Shown here: positions 31,882 to 41,041 of the stretch, piece by piece | How the letters are laid out: every line of letters begins with the position of its first letter | Position numbering within the stretch: position 1 is the first letter of the stretch | Source: Rossellomorea aquimaris | Lineage (GTDB): Bacteria > Bacillota > Bacilli > Bacillales > Bacillaceae_B | NCBI RefSeq assembly: GCF_035590735.1 | Contig: NZ_CP141595.1 | Location: 1,173,001 to 1,237,000, forward strand | Reading direction: 5' to 3' | DNA: 64,000 nt | Notes under the pieces: generated by a model | What the model saw: only the letters and a program-made list of their open reading frames with translations | The model's database searches: none | What the model was told of the DNA's origin: nothing | Translations under genes and position numbers: made by a program

Positions 31882-32460
31882 TTACTTATTAAAAGAGGAG
31901 CTCAAATTCCTTGACGGAACCACCTTATACAAGCGTTGCAGGACCAGAACAGAAACAACGGTCACGACTATATCCAGAGGCAGATACGCAACCATCCATC
32001 CCCAGGCAACCGTGTAACTGAATCCGCCCGGTGCTTCCGCCCAAAATGTTAGGGCAAAATACATAAAATTCGTTCCGATTATGTAATTTAACAATAAGGA
32101 CAGAATTCCTGCAGTGAAATATCCTCCAAGTGTTCGCTTTTTTTCCAGAACCATTCCTACGGCGAAAGCAACCGCGATAAAGGATAGAATAAATCCAAAG
32201 GTAGGACTGAGTAAACTTGACGGTCCTCCTTTAAATTGTGCAAACACCGGAGCCCCTACTAATCCCAAAGCTAAATAAACAGTCATCGCCTTCGCTCCCA
32301 CCCGGCTACCGAGCATTCCTCCGGCAATGATGGCAAACATCAACTGAAGGGTGACAGGAACTCCTCCAATCATTAAAAACGGAGATACATTTGCTCCGAC
32401 TGCCATTAAAGCTGCAAAAAGACCACATAAGACCATTTCTCTAGTTTTTCCCATTTCCAT
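31882..32460 (-). CDS. bioY: biotin transporter S component BioY
   Basis: 192 residues with six hydrophobic helices. The family signature VSPFLMIGGVPVTLQLMFAI and the motifs AGGMLGSRVGAKAMTVYLAL and LGLVGAPVFAQFKGGPSSLL (G-x-PVFA-x-x-x-GG) are clear, and NYIIGTNFMYF lines the biotin pocket. BioY binds biotin and works with the ECF ATPase/T module, encoded elsewhere. GGAGGAG lies 5-6 nt before the ATG. Its promoter has half of the BirA box in the spacer, so biotin represses it through BirA together with the divergent bioDA. Confidence 0.95.
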   Translation of the reverse strand: MEMGKTREMVLCGLFAALMAVGANVSPFLMIGGVPVTLQLMFAIIAGGMLGSRVGAKAMTVYLALGLVGAPVFAQFKGGPSSLLSPTFGFILSFIAVAFAVGMVLEKKRTLGGYFTAGILSLLLNYIIGTNFMYFALTFWAEAPGGFSYTVAWGWMVAYLPLDIVVTVVSVLVLQRLYKVVPSRNLSSSFNK

Positions 32461-32492
32461 TTTCTCCTCCTTAAATCTGTGGTATGATTATT

Positions 32493-32533
32493 ATTATCTT
32501 AAATGTTAACCTTTTTGTAAATGTGGTTAACAT
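32493..32533. promoter_or_regulatory. BirA operator and bioY promoter
   Basis: ATGTTAACC (32503-32511), a 13-nt spacer and GGTTAACAT (32525-32533) match the Bacillus BirA box (TTGTTAACC-N14/15-GGTTAACAA type). On the minus strand TTTACA (32521-32516), 17 nt, GATAAT (32498-32493) forms the bioY promoter through the box. For bioD a weaker TTAACC-16-TAACAT pair coincides with the two half-sites. One bound BirA dimer can block both directions. Confidence 0.88.
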
Positions 32534-32550
32534 AAAAAAGGGGGGGGATT

Positions 32551-33252
32551 ATGAAAGGCTTTTTCATTACCGGCACAGATACGGATATCGGAAAAACGGT
32601 AACGACTGGATTGTTAACAAAGTACTTCTTGGAAAATGGAATTGATGCATTTCCATATAAGCCCGTGCAAAGTGGAGCAATTTTGAAAAAAGATAGACTA
32701 GTAGCTCCTGATACTGAATTTTATGAAGTGGTCACTACTCGTTCGTTTGGAAAAGATGCGAATACATATTTATTAAAAACCCCAAGCTCCCCTCATCTTG
32801 CAGCTTCAATTGACGGGGTTAGGATTGAACTGAAACCAATTCTAGAACAGGTGGAGAAGTTGCAAAGCACTCACGAACTTTTATTGGTTGAAGGAGCGGG
32901 AGGACTGATTGTCCCGTTAAACCAAGAAGAAACCATTCTTGATTTAATCGAACGGGTGTCACTGCCTGTCATTCTTGTCGCGCGAACTGGACTTGGAACA
33001 ATTAATCATACGGTCTTGTCTGTGATGGCATTGAAACAACGAAATATTGAAATCGCAGGCATCATCCTGAATCAGACATCCATAGATGAAATGCCGGAGA
33101 TTGAGCGGGACAACAAACGAATGATCGAAATATTAACCGGTATAAAGGTAATCGGTGTCCTGCCATACATAATTCAGAATTCTTTTGAAAAAATCGATGT
33201 ACATGAACTTTTGAAAAATTGGAAACTAGAAAAGTTAGAGGGGGATGGATAG
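32551..33252 (+). CDS. bioD: dethiobiotin synthase BioD
   Basis: 233 residues of the P-loop NTPase fold. [20 protein letters not shown] contains the BioD P-loop (G-T-D-T-D-I-G-K-T), YKPVQSGA carries the catalytic Lys of the K-P-V-x-S-G motif, and [12 protein letters not shown] is the third conserved block. It closes the ureido ring of dethiobiotin from DAPA, CO2 and ATP. A run of seven G residues directly upstream of the ATG serves as ribosome site. It overlaps bioA by 8 nt. No bioB, bioF or bioW lies in the window. Confidence 0.95.
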   Translation: MKGFFITGTDTDIGKTVTTGLLTKYFLENGIDAFPYKPVQSGAILKKDRLVAPDTEFYEVVTTRSFGKDANTYLLKTPSSPHLAASIDGVRIELKPILEQVEKLQSTHELLLVEGAGGLIVPLNQEETILDLIERVSLPVILVARTGLGTINHTVLSVMALKQRNIEIAGIILNQTSIDEMPEIERDNKRMIEILTGIKVIGVLPYIIQNSFEKIDVHELLKNWKLEKLEGDG

Positions 33253-34612
33253 AGTGAATCAAAAGCAACTTATTGAAAAAAGCAGTCGGTATATGTGGCT
33301 ACCGTTTACGCAGATGAAGGATTATGATGAGAACCCGTTGGTGATTGAAAGCGGGGAAGGGGTTTATCTTCGGGACATCTACGGGAACGAATATCTTGAT
33401 GGATATTCTTCCCTTTGGCTAAATGTTCATGGCCATCGCAATGAGGAAATCAATCAAGCGATCAAGGATCAGCTGGATAAAATCGCTCACTCTACTTTGC
33501 TCGGTGCCACCAATGTTCCTTCTATTTTGTTAGCCGAGAAACTGGTTGAACTTTCCCCGGAGAGATTAGCGAGAGTCTTCTACTCAGACAGCGGTGCAAC
33601 CTCTGTTGAAATTGCGATTAAAATGGCCTATCAATACTGGCAAAATAAAGGGAAGCCGGAAAAGCAGAAATTTATCACTCTTCAAAATGCGTACCATGGA
33701 GATACGGTTGGTGCGATCAGTGTTGGAAAAGTGGACATTTTTCATAGAGTCTACAAATCTCTAATGTTCGAATCACTCGTTGCTCCGTTCCCGGACGTGG
33801 TCCATCATCCTGATTTAGTTGATGAGGAAGAGATTCGAGATCGTGCACTTGAGGAACTGGAAGGGATTTTGAAAGAGCATCATTATGAGATTGCCGGGAT
33901 GACAGTGGAGTCGTTGATACAAGATGCTGGCGGCATGAATATTATGCCAGAGGGCTACTTTAAAGGGGTCGAAAAGCTTTGCAGAAAATATGAGGTTCTC
34001 CTGATTGTCGATGAAGTGGCTACAGGCTTCGGCCGTACAGGAAAAATGTTCGCTGTCGAGTATGAACAAGTCCAGCCTGACATCATGACTGTGGCGAAAG
34101 GGATCACAGGTGGATACCTCCCGATTGCAGCAACCCTCACCACCGAAGAAATCTATAAAGCTTTCTATGATGATTACACATCACTGAAAACCTTCTTCCA
34201 CGGCCATTCCTATACAGGGAACCAGCTTGGTTGTGCTGCGGCATTGGCGAACCTGGAGATCTATGAAAGAGAAAACCTGATTGAGAAAGTTCAAGAGAAA
34301 GCGGGGATCATTAAATCCCTGTTAGCTCCATTAAAAGAACATCCCCATGTGATCAGCATTAGACAGCTTGGGATGATATGCGGCATTGAGTTGGTAAAGG
34401 ATAAAGCCAGTAAAAAGCAGTTCTTATGGGAAGACAGAGTCGGCTACCGGACCACCATCAAAATGCGAGAACTGGGTATGCTGACCCGTCCGATAGGAGA
34501 CACCATCGTCTTCATGCCGCCACTCGCCACAACCGAAGAAGAGCTTGAGAAAATGGTAGGGATTATGTTCGAATCCATAGAAATCACAACGAAGGGAGCG
34601 GTTGGGGTTTAG
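33245..34612 (+). CDS. bioA: adenosylmethionine-8-amino-7-oxononanoate aminotransferase BioA
   Basis: 455 residues of the class III PLP aminotransferases. [20 protein letters not shown] is the BioA N-terminal signature (W-x-P-F-T-Q), with [30 protein letters not shown] and [19 protein letters not shown] (PLP-ring Asp) following. The Schiff-base Lys is in [17 protein letters not shown]. It makes DAPA from KAPA using SAM as amino donor. The ATG at 33245 overlaps bioD; a GTG at 33254 with GGGGG upstream is the alternative start. The TAG stop is the first triplet of a TAGGGACGGACC repeat arm, so the 3' end has been joined to the repeat. Confidence 0.95.
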   Translation: MDRVNQKQLIEKSSRYMWLPFTQMKDYDENPLVIESGEGVYLRDIYGNEYLDGYSSLWLNVHGHRNEEINQAIKDQLDKIAHSTLLGATNVPSILLAEKLVELSPERLARVFYSDSGATSVEIAIKMAYQYWQNKGKPEKQKFITLQNAYHGDTVGAISVGKVDIFHRVYKSLMFESLVAPFPDVVHHPDLVDEEEIRDRALEELEGILKEHHYEIAGMTVESLIQDAGGMNIMPEGYFKGVEKLCRKYEVLLIVDEVATGFGRTGKMFAVEYEQVQPDIMTVAKGITGGYLPIAATLTTEEIYKAFYDDYTSLKTFFHGHSYTGNQLGCAAALANLEIYERENLIEKVQEKAGIIKSLLAPLKEHPHVISIRQLGMICGIELVKDKASKKQFLWEDRVGYRTTIKMRELGMLTRPIGDTIVFMPPLATTEEELEKMVGIMFESIEITTKGAVGV

Positions 34613-34680
34613 GGACGGACCTTCAACCACCCCGCGCAGCTAATCAAAACGTTAAAGAGAGTTAAGAGAGGGACGGACCT
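34611..34680 (+). repeat. two same-orientation repeat arms after bioA
   Basis: AGGGACGGACCTTC (34611-34624) starts within the bioA stop codon, and GAGGGACGGACCT (34668-34680) repeats it in the same orientation. Both arms read like the left arm, so no hairpin forms between them. Confidence 0.75.
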
Positions 34681-34959
34681 TGGATGGGGTTCGTCTTTTT
34701 TCGTTTGATATGGTGATAGTTTAACTGGTGAAAAAACGATGGGAACTAACAGGTAAAATAAAGTAGGATTTTAAAAATCAAAATAACGTATTAAATCAAC
34801 AGGAGTAGAATGGTGATATGAAAGGGATGCAAAAAAAGAGAGAGAGCAATTGAATATGGTAATCGCCCATACAACCACCTCTCAACAAAAAAGGAAACCA
34901 TTCCCCCGCCAAAACGTATATATCAATATCCATCACTACGTATCAAAAGGAGGTCAAAA

Positions 34960-35118
34960 ATGAACAAAACAATCTGGATGAGCGCACCATTAGTCCTCAT
35001 CGCTGCCATATCCATCTGGCTAACATCAAACGCCACTAATGCCCTCACCCTGTTAGCTGCCTATGGAATCATCCTATCCTTCCTCGTCTACTTCTCTTTC
35101 TTCAAAATTAAAAAGTGA
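34960..35118 (+). CDS. 52-residue two-helix membrane protein
   Basis: An ATG at 34960 preceded by AAAAGGAGG (6-nt spacing) opens a 52-codon frame ending in TGA at 35116-35118. The product has two hydrophobic segments: SAPLVLIAAISIWLTS (about 8-23) and ALTLLAAYGIILSFLVYFSF (about 28-47), and a basic end FFKIKK. This resembles small bacillar membrane proteins of unknown role. The excellent ribosome site, amphipathic layout and codon use support a real gene. It fills an otherwise gene-free 600-nt region between bioA and glcF, just before a repeat hairpin. Confidence 0.65.
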   Translation: MNKTIWMSAPLVLIAAISIWLTSNATNALTLLAAYGIILSFLVYFSFFKIKK

Positions 35119-35125
35119 AAAAAGA

Positions 35126-35208
35126 AGGGACGGACCTCCAATCACTCCACCCGAAACTAAAAAACGTTGATGTAACAGGATTTGAGTAAATGAAGAGGTC
35201 CGTCCCTC
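35126..35208. repeat. GGGACGGACCTC hairpin pair before glcF
   Basis: AAGGGACGGACCTCC at about 35126-35140 and GAGGTCCGTCCCTC at 35195-35208, with a loop of about 55 nt. The right arm ends directly at the glcF stop codon (35209-35211). Confidence 0.75.
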
Positions 35209-36528
35209 TCACTGAATTGCTTCCAATAAAAAGTCTACGATGTGGATTGCACGCATTTTATTGGATAGGCCTTCTCGTTCGATGCCGAGTTTCATTTGGA
35301 GGAGGCAGCCCGGGTTTGATGTGATGATGGTGCTTGCCTCGGTTTGCTCTACGTTGTCCATTTTGTGATCGAGGATCTTCATGGACATTTCTGATTCGAC
35401 GATGTTGTAGATACCGGCTGATCCGCAACAGTGATCGGCTTGCTTCATCTCGATGTAGTCAGCACCTTCTACTGATTGAAGGAGGAGTCTTGGTTCCACA
35501 AATGTACGCTGCACGTTTCGCAAGTGACACGAATCCTGATACGTAATTCGTTGAGAGGAAACGTTCAATTTCTTTTTATGAAACTCTAATTCTACAAGAA
35601 TGGACGAGATGTCTTTGATTTTGTTTTTAAACTGAACCGCACGATCTTTCCAATCGGGATCATCTTTCAGTAAGTGATCATAGTCGACGAGAAAGGCTCC
35701 GCATCCCCCGGCATTGGTGATGATGTAATCGACTCCATCCGCTTCAAAAGCCGCGATGTTCCTCTTTGCCAAATCCTTCGCTGCATTCTTTTCACCGCTA
35801 TGACCATGCAAGGCTCCGCAGCAGGTTTGCGTCTTTGGGATCACGATATCACAGCCTGCCAGCTGCAATAGTTTCGTAGTGGCATTATTTGTTTCCAGAA
35901 ACATCGTATCCATTAAACAGCCAGAGAAGAATGCGACTTTTTTACGGACGTCACCAATCGAGGTCAGGGACGTTGGGCGCTCCTTCATGTCTTTCAGCTT
36001 GGGAACTTGAGGGAGCACGCGTTCCATTGTCGCCATGCTTTCCGGAAATAGTTTCATCACCCCGGTCGTATGGACTGCCTTCTGCAATCCCGAACGCTGA
36101 TAGATTCCAAGAAGGTTCGTGACCATTCTCATTCTGTCAGGGTGTGGGAATAATCCTTCAAAAACGGTTTTTCTAAGAACCCGTACGGGAAGGGAGTGTT
36201 TTTTATTTTGATTGATGATATCACGTGCCTCTTCTAATAGGTGACCGTAGTTAACACCGGAAGGACAAACGGGTTCACAGGCTCTGCAGCCCAAGCATAG
36301 ATCCAATGTTCGTTCGACTTCTTCATCAGGTTCGATGACGCCATCCACCACTGCCTTCATTAAGGCGATCCGACCTCGAGGAGAGTGGGATTCTTTAAAT
36401 CCTGACTCAATATACGTAGGGCAGGAAGGGAGACAGAAACCGCATCTCATACAATTCAATAGTTCATCTTCATCCATGCGGTCTTTAAATTCCTGCTGTA
36501 TCTTTTGTTTTTCTTGAAGGGTTGTCAT
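35209..36528 (-). CDS. glcF: glycolate oxidase iron-sulfur subunit
   Basis: 439 residues. Two ferredoxin-like [4Fe-4S] motifs occur near the N terminus (CMRCGFCLPSCPTY and CLGCRACEPVCPSGVNYG). Two CCG domains follow, with AFFSGCLMDTMF, TQTCCGALHGHSGE, YQDSCHLRN and ADHCCGSAGIYN. It matches GlcF/YsfD, the electron-transfer partner of GlcD. The complex oxidises glycolate (possibly lactate) to glyoxylate and feeds electrons to the respiratory chain at the membrane. The ATG overlaps the glcD stop by 4 nt (ATGA). The stop codon is followed at once by a repeat arm. Confidence 0.92.
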   Translation of the reverse strand: MTTLQEKQKIQQEFKDRMDEDELLNCMRCGFCLPSCPTYIESGFKESHSPRGRIALMKAVVDGVIEPDEEVERTLDLCLGCRACEPVCPSGVNYGHLLEEARDIINQNKKHSLPVRVLRKTVFEGLFPHPDRMRMVTNLLGIYQRSGLQKAVHTTGVMKLFPESMATMERVLPQVPKLKDMKERPTSLTSIGDVRKKVAFFSGCLMDTMFLETNNATTKLLQLAGCDIVIPKTQTCCGALHGHSGEKNAAKDLAKRNIAAFEADGVDYIITNAGGCGAFLVDYDHLLKDDPDWKDRAVQFKNKIKDISSILVELEFHKKKLNVSSQRITYQDSCHLRNVQRTFVEPRLLLQSVEGADYIEMKQADHCCGSAGIYNIVESEMSMKILDHKMDNVEQTEASTIITSNPGCLLQMKLGIEREGLSNKMRAIHIVDFLLEAIQ

Positions 36529-37937
36529 CTTGAAATCACCACACGTTTTCTTGATTCTTTAGCGAATACTTTATTCGGATTCATAATGTTATTTGGATCG
36601 AATGATTGCTTGATCATTTTCATGGCTGCAATGCCTTCAGGTCCAAGTTTCCATTCGAGATAAGGGGCTTTCATCATGCCGACACCGTGTTCTCCGGTAA
36701 TGGTTCCACCCAATTCAATGGCATGAGCAAAGATTTCTTCAAAGGCTGCTTCGACGCGCTCCATTTCATCATGGTCCCTGGCGTCAGTCGCAACCGTCGG
36801 GTGAAGATTTCCGTCCCCGGCATGACCAAAGGTACAAATCTTCAACTCATAGCGATCGGAAATATCATTGATTGCTTTCACCATCTTGGCGATTTCCGAG
36901 CGGGGAACCGTCGCGTCCTCTAGTATTGTCGTCGGTTTGAGACGGGCCAGTGCCGATAGGGCAGAGCGGCGGGCGGTACGAAGGGCATCTGCTTCTATCT
37001 CCGTTTTGGCTAGTTGAACGGATACAGCGTTGTTCTGTAAACAAACTTCCTCCATTCGTTTCATATCACGTGCAACCACTTCCGGAGGACCATCCTGTTC
37101 AATCAAGAGCACCGCTTTTACATCGGTTGGTAACCCGATTTTGGCAAAATCCTCAACCACCTCAAGTGTAGGCTGATCTAAAAATTCAAGGGTAGTCGGA
37201 ATGATGCGATTGGCGATGATACTGGAGACACTTTTGGCAGCTGCTTCAATATCCTGATAAAGGGCAAGCATCGTTTGCTTCGTTTCAGGCATGGGAACCA
37301 GCTTTAACGTCGCTTCGGTGATGACGCATAGCGTTCCTTCAGATCCTACAAAAAGACGGGTCAAATCATAGCCAGCTACGTCTTTCGCGAGTTTTCCCCC
37401 TGTACGGATGATGTCTCCATTGGGGAGGACGGCTTCCAATGCCAGCACATAATCGCGAGTTACGCCATATTTCAGTCCTCTCAAACCACCAGAGTTCTCA
37501 TTGATGTTCCCACCGATCGTTGATATTTTCATGGAACTCGGATCAGGAGGATAGAAGAGCCTCTTTGCTTCAACTGTATGAATGAGATCCAGGGTTACAA
37601 CACCAGGCTGGACGGTAACTGTTAGATTCTCTTCATCCACCTCCAGAATCTTGTTCATATGGGTGAATAAGAGAACAAGGCCGCCTTCTGTAGGGCATGT
37701 GCCTGCGCAGAGGTTCGTTCCTGATCCTCTAGGGACGATTGGAATGCGGTGCTCATTGCAGATTTTCACGACTTCTGACACTTCCTCTGTCGAGCGGGGG
37801 ACGATGACCGCGTCAGGCATGGATTGGTAGTTAGGAGTTGCGTCGTAGGAATAGACAAGCTTTTCCGCAGGAGTATCCCGGTAATTTTCTCCGCCGACGA
37901 TTTCGACGAAACGTTTTTTGATGTCAGGAGTGATCAT
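36525..37937 (-). CDS. glcD: glycolate oxidase FAD subunit
   Basis: 470 residues, equal to B. subtilis YsfC as I recall it. The FAD_binding_4 domain has DAVIVPRSTEEVSEVVKICN, PIVPRGSGTNLCAG and VDEENLTVTVQPGVVTLDLI. The C-terminal FAD-oxidase domain includes KICTFGHAGDGNLHPTVATD, where H-x-G-D-G-N-x-H is a family hallmark, and TGEHGVGMMK. It oxidises glycolate or another 2-hydroxy acid. I start at the ATG at 37937, which follows AAGGTGG by 8 nt; the frame is open 11 codons further. Operon with glcF; a single repeat arm separates it from murQ downstream of the cell-wall operon. Confidence 0.92.
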   Translation of the reverse strand: MITPDIKKRFVEIVGGENYRDTPAEKLVYSYDATPNYQSMPDAVIVPRSTEEVSEVVKICNEHRIPIVPRGSGTNLCAGTCPTEGGLVLLFTHMNKILEVDEENLTVTVQPGVVTLDLIHTVEAKRLFYPPDPSSMKISTIGGNINENSGGLRGLKYGVTRDYVLALEAVLPNGDIIRTGGKLAKDVAGYDLTRLFVGSEGTLCVITEATLKLVPMPETKQTMLALYQDIEAAAKSVSSIIANRIIPTTLEFLDQPTLEVVEDFAKIGLPTDVKAVLLIEQDGPPEVVARDMKRMEEVCLQNNAVSVQLAKTEIEADALRTARRSALSALARLKPTTILEDATVPRSEIAKMVKAINDISDRYELKICTFGHAGDGNLHPTVATDARDHDEMERVEAAFEEIFAHAIELGGTITGEHGVGMMKAPYLEWKLGPEGIAAMKMIKQSFDPNNIMNPNKVFAKESRKRVVISR

Positions 37938-38015
37938 ACTAAATTCCACCTTTTTTAACATGTTTTTCAAATCGTATATAAAAAGAGTAAAGAGACGATA
38001 CCTGACGTTTAGTCC

Positions 38016-38030
38016 AAGGTCCGTCCCTCC
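38016..38030. repeat. solitary repeat arm between murQ and glcD
   Basis: AAGGTCCGTCCCTCC at 38016-38030, eight nucleotides beyond the murQ stop, without a partner arm nearby. Confidence 0.75.
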
Positions 38031-38037
38031 TAAAAGG

Positions 38038-38937
38038 TTATTTAATTGCGGCTTTCATGGCTTGGCGCAGGTGGCCTTTGTGAAGGGTGAGAAGGTCGTA
38101 GACTTCTTGTTCTTCGAGGCCTGTCAGAAGCGATAGGATGGCAGGTTTGACGCTTCCGTATGTTTCAAGGGCTTCGGTTGCTTCCTGTTTGGAGACGTCC
38201 GCTGCTTCCATGATGATGTTGCGCGCTCTGACTTTCAGTTTTGCGTTTGAAGGCATCACGTCGACCATGAGGTTACTGTATACTTTGCCAAGTTTGATCA
38301 TGGATGCGGTTGTGAGCATATTCAGGATCAGTTTTTGGGCTGTTCCGGCTTTCATTCTCGTCGATCCTGTTACGACTTCCGGACCGACTTCTGCGACGAT
38401 TGAGTGATCGGCCACATCACACATTGGGGATTGAGGTGAGCACACAACAGACGCCGTTACAGCCCCTCTTGATTTTGCTTCTTTTAAGGCTCCGATCGTA
38501 TAAGGCGTCCGTCCGCTTGCGGCAATGCCAACAACGACATCATTTGCGCCAATTTCACGAATCGCGATTTCGTTGCGTCCGCCTTCTTCATCATCCTCTG
38601 CGCCTTCTAAGGGAAACTGGATGGCTCTTTCACCACCAGCGATGATCCCGATCACCTGGCCGGGGTCTGTGCTAAAGGTAGGCGGGCACTCTGATGCGTC
38701 AAGGATGCCCAGGCGTCCGCTTGTTCCTGCACCTACATAAAGAAGGCGGCCGCCATTTTCTAGCCTTGCTACGATGGAATCGACCACACGTGAAACAACT
38801 GGGATGGTCTTTTCCACGGCGTAGGCAACGGTTTGATCTTCACCATTGATTTTTTCTAAAATATTTTCTGTGCTTATTGTATCTATGTTCATTGTATTAG
38901 GATTTCTTGATTCCGTCAGGATCTTATGAAGGTCCAT
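38038..38937 (-). CDS. murQ: N-acetylmuramic acid 6-phosphate etherase
   Basis: 299 residues with a SIS sugar-phosphate domain: GGRLLYVGAGTSGRLGILDA (Ser-rich loop), the Glu in SECPPTFSTDP, then IAASGRTPYTIGALKEAKSR and EVVTGSTRMKAGTAQKLILN (the MurQ signature). It removes D-lactate from MurNAc-6-P, giving GlcNAc-6-P, in the cytosol. It is the last gene of the minus-strand operon IIA-mupG-kinase-anmK-murQ, 19 nt after anmK. With MurR, MupG and PTS genes alongside, the pathway assignment to peptidoglycan sugar salvage is firm. Confidence 0.95.
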   Translation of the reverse strand: MDLHKILTESRNPNTMNIDTISTENILEKINGEDQTVAYAVEKTIPVVSRVVDSIVARLENGGRLLYVGAGTSGRLGILDASECPPTFSTDPGQVIGIIAGGERAIQFPLEGAEDDEEGGRNEIAIREIGANDVVVGIAASGRTPYTIGALKEAKSRGAVTASVVCSPQSPMCDVADHSIVAEVGPEVVTGSTRMKAGTAQKLILNMLTTASMIKLGKVYSNLMVDVMPSNAKLKVRARNIIMEAADVSKQEATEALETYGSVKPAILSLLTGLEEQEVYDLLTLHKGHLRQAMKAAIK

Positions 38938-38956
38938 TTGTCTTGTTACCTGCCTT

Positions 38957-40117
38957 TCAAAATATGGGACATGGTGTGATGGTGCCTAATATAACTGGCT
39001 TACTTGCCCCTGTTGCTCCTGGTACGTTGCTTGGATTGCCATGCAGTGTTTCGTTTGCCAATAGGGCAAAGGCAATCGCTTCTTTCGCATCGGAAGAATA
39101 GCCGATATCTTCCTGAATGTGAATGTCTAACTGAGGAAGGAGCTCCCGCATCATACGGAGAAGCGTCCCATTATAGCTTCCTCCGCCTCCGATGATCACT
39201 TCATTTATCGAATGTTCAGGAAGAACGAATTTCTCATAGGCATCCGAAATCGTCAGAGCAGTGAAGTAGGTTGCCGTTGCAATCAGGTCTTCTTTCGAAA
39301 GATCACCAAACTCGTCAAGGATCCGCTTCACGAACACTTCTCCAAACAGTTCGCGACCCGTTGATTTTGGAGGCTCTTTAAGGAAGAAATCCTTCTCCCA
39401 TTCCATCCATTTCCGTGCGATGTCTTTCTGGACCGTCCCTTTCGCGGCAATCGCTCCATCCTCATCAAAAGATAGGCCGAATAGCCGCTCGCATATTCCA
39501 TCTATGACCATATTTCCAGGACCAGTATCAAATGCGAATACTTCTTGAAGAGCGCAATCTTTAGGAAGTACGGTCACATTTCCAATGCCTCCAATATTCT
39601 GAAGGAGTCTTCCCCGGTCTTTTTTTCGATAGAGAAGGAATTCCGTATAAGGTACAAGTGGGGCCCCTTCACCGCCTGCAGCCATATCCATGGAGCGGAA
39701 ATTGGAGACCACTCTAGTGTTTGTACGATATGCAATCACGCTCGGCTCACCGATTTGAAGAGTGGAAGGAACCGAATCTTCCGTATGAAAGGGCTGGTGA
39801 TAGACCGTTTGCCCGTGAGATCCGATAAAGTTTAACTCCTCGACTGAAACGCGAGCCTCCCTGCACACCTTCAAAACAGCATCTGCATAAACGTCTCCAA
39901 GCTCAAAATGCAAGCTGGAAAGGAGGGGAGTGGACGATTGTGTGACACTCATCACGTCGAAGATTTTCTTTTTTACGTGTGGAGGGAAGGGAGCAGTCGA
40001 ATAATGAACGAGCTCCACTTTGGTATCAGTGCCGCTGCCTTCAATTGAAACAAGGGCAGCATCCACCCCATCCACAGACGTACCGGACATTAACCCGACT
40101 GCAAAACGCTTACTCAT
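38957..40117 (-). CDS. anmK: anhydro-N-acetylmuramic acid kinase
   Basis: 386 residues. The ASKHA-fold family start is KRFAVGLMSGTSVDGVDAAL (G-L-M-S-G-T-S-x-D-G-x-D). NFIGSHGQTVYHQP, LLQNIGGIGNVTVLP and AFDTGPGNMVIDG are further AnmK signatures. The enzyme opens and phosphorylates 1,6-anhydroMurNAc to MurNAc-6-P, the substrate of the neighbouring MurQ. AnhydroMurNAc arises from lytic transglycosylases, so its presence suggests that the cell meets such products, its own or scavenged. It overlaps the upstream kinase gene by 8 nt and lies 19 nt before murQ. Confidence 0.95.
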   Translation of the reverse strand: MSKRFAVGLMSGTSVDGVDAALVSIEGSGTDTKVELVHYSTAPFPPHVKKKIFDVMSVTQSSTPLLSSLHFELGDVYADAVLKVCREARVSVEELNFIGSHGQTVYHQPFHTEDSVPSTLQIGEPSVIAYRTNTRVVSNFRSMDMAAGGEGAPLVPYTEFLLYRKKDRGRLLQNIGGIGNVTVLPKDCALQEVFAFDTGPGNMVIDGICERLFGLSFDEDGAIAAKGTVQKDIARKWMEWEKDFFLKEPPKSTGRELFGEVFVKRILDEFGDLSKEDLIATATYFTALTISDAYEKFVLPEHSINEVIIGGGGSYNGTLLRMMRELLPQLDIHIQEDIGYSSDAKEAIAFALLANETLHGNPSNVPGATGASKPVILGTITPCPIF

Positions 40118-41024
40118 ATGAAATCCTTCCTTCCCTGATGGCTTCTGTCACATCGACTGCCCCGGTGGCTGGGGAGGTTGAATCGACGATATAGGCTGCG
40201 TCTGGAAAGCGCTCTGCAATTCTTTCTTTATAAGTGGATTGCACCACCATATTATGTTCAAGGACACTTCCTTTTAAGGCGATAACCGGTTTCGCATCAA
40301 TCTGTAGTTTCTCCAATAAGGCAATCGTCTGACGGGCAAGCTGCTCACCGGCTAATTCAAATAAAAGATTGGCCGCGTCATTACCATCCTCAGCTTGCTT
40401 GTGAACCACTTTCGCAAGCTTTGCAATTTCACCTTTGGATGAAGAATAGATAAACCCTTTTAAACCCTTCTCATCACTCGCTCCGATTTCATTTAAAATG
40501 TCACGGGAGAGAGGGGAAAGTGGTTTGCCTGAATCCATCTCGATGGAAATCTGTTTACATGCTTCAATTGCAATATGATAAGCACTTCCTTCGTCACCGA
40601 GAAGATGTCCCCAGCCGCCGGTTGTTCCTTCCAGTTTCCCGTTTCGTCCATAACAAATCGAACCCGTTCCCGCAATGGTCATCACACCGTTCTGATTCCC
40701 GATTAAACTGAAATAGGCGAGAGTGGCATCATTCAAAACGATAATCGGCAGTGAAGTCATCCTTTGTAACTCCATCTTGATTCGATGAGCCAGATTACCG
40801 GACTCGGCACCTGCCATCCCGATCACAATATGGGAAACCTCTTCAGAAGAAGTGTGATCCAAGCATTGTTGAATCACGGATGAGAGATTGGTTAATGCCT
40901 CTTCAAAGGACACCGTTGGATTACCGTGTCCGGATAAGCTTTGAAACAGGATGTTCTTCTCTGAATCCAGAACGAGTCCTTGGATTTTCGTCCCGCCTGC
41001 ATCGATTCCTATTACTCTAGTCAT
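40110..41024 (-). CDS. BadF/BcrA-family amino-sugar kinase (GlcNAc/MurNAc kinase)
   Basis: 304 residues of the ASKHA fold: N-terminal phosphate-1 loop VIGIDAGGTKIQGLVL, VIGMAGAESGN, the second phosphate loop GVMTIAGTGSICYG, and TGGWGHLLGDEGSAYHIAIE, the GlcNAc-kinase signature. Relatives are N-acetylglucosamine kinases and the Clostridium MurK that phosphorylates both MurNAc and GlcNAc. In this operon its likely job is to turn GlcNAc released by MupG into GlcNAc-6-P. It starts 18 nt after mupG and overlaps anmK by 8 nt. Confidence 0.88.
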   Translation of the reverse strand: MTRVIGIDAGGTKIQGLVLDSEKNILFQSLSGHGNPTVSFEEALTNLSSVIQQCLDHTSSEEVSHIVIGMAGAESGNLAHRIKMELQRMTSLPIIVLNDATLAYFSLIGNQNGVMTIAGTGSICYGRNGKLEGTTGGWGHLLGDEGSAYHIAIEACKQISIEMDSGKPLSPLSRDILNEIGASDEKGLKGFIYSSSKGEIAKLAKVVHKQAEDGNDAANLLFELAGEQLARQTIALLEKLQIDAKPVIALKGSVLEHNMVVQSTYKERIAERFPDAAYIVDSTSPATGAVDVTEAIREGRISYE

Positions 41025-41041
41025 CTAAAGAAACCTCCACA

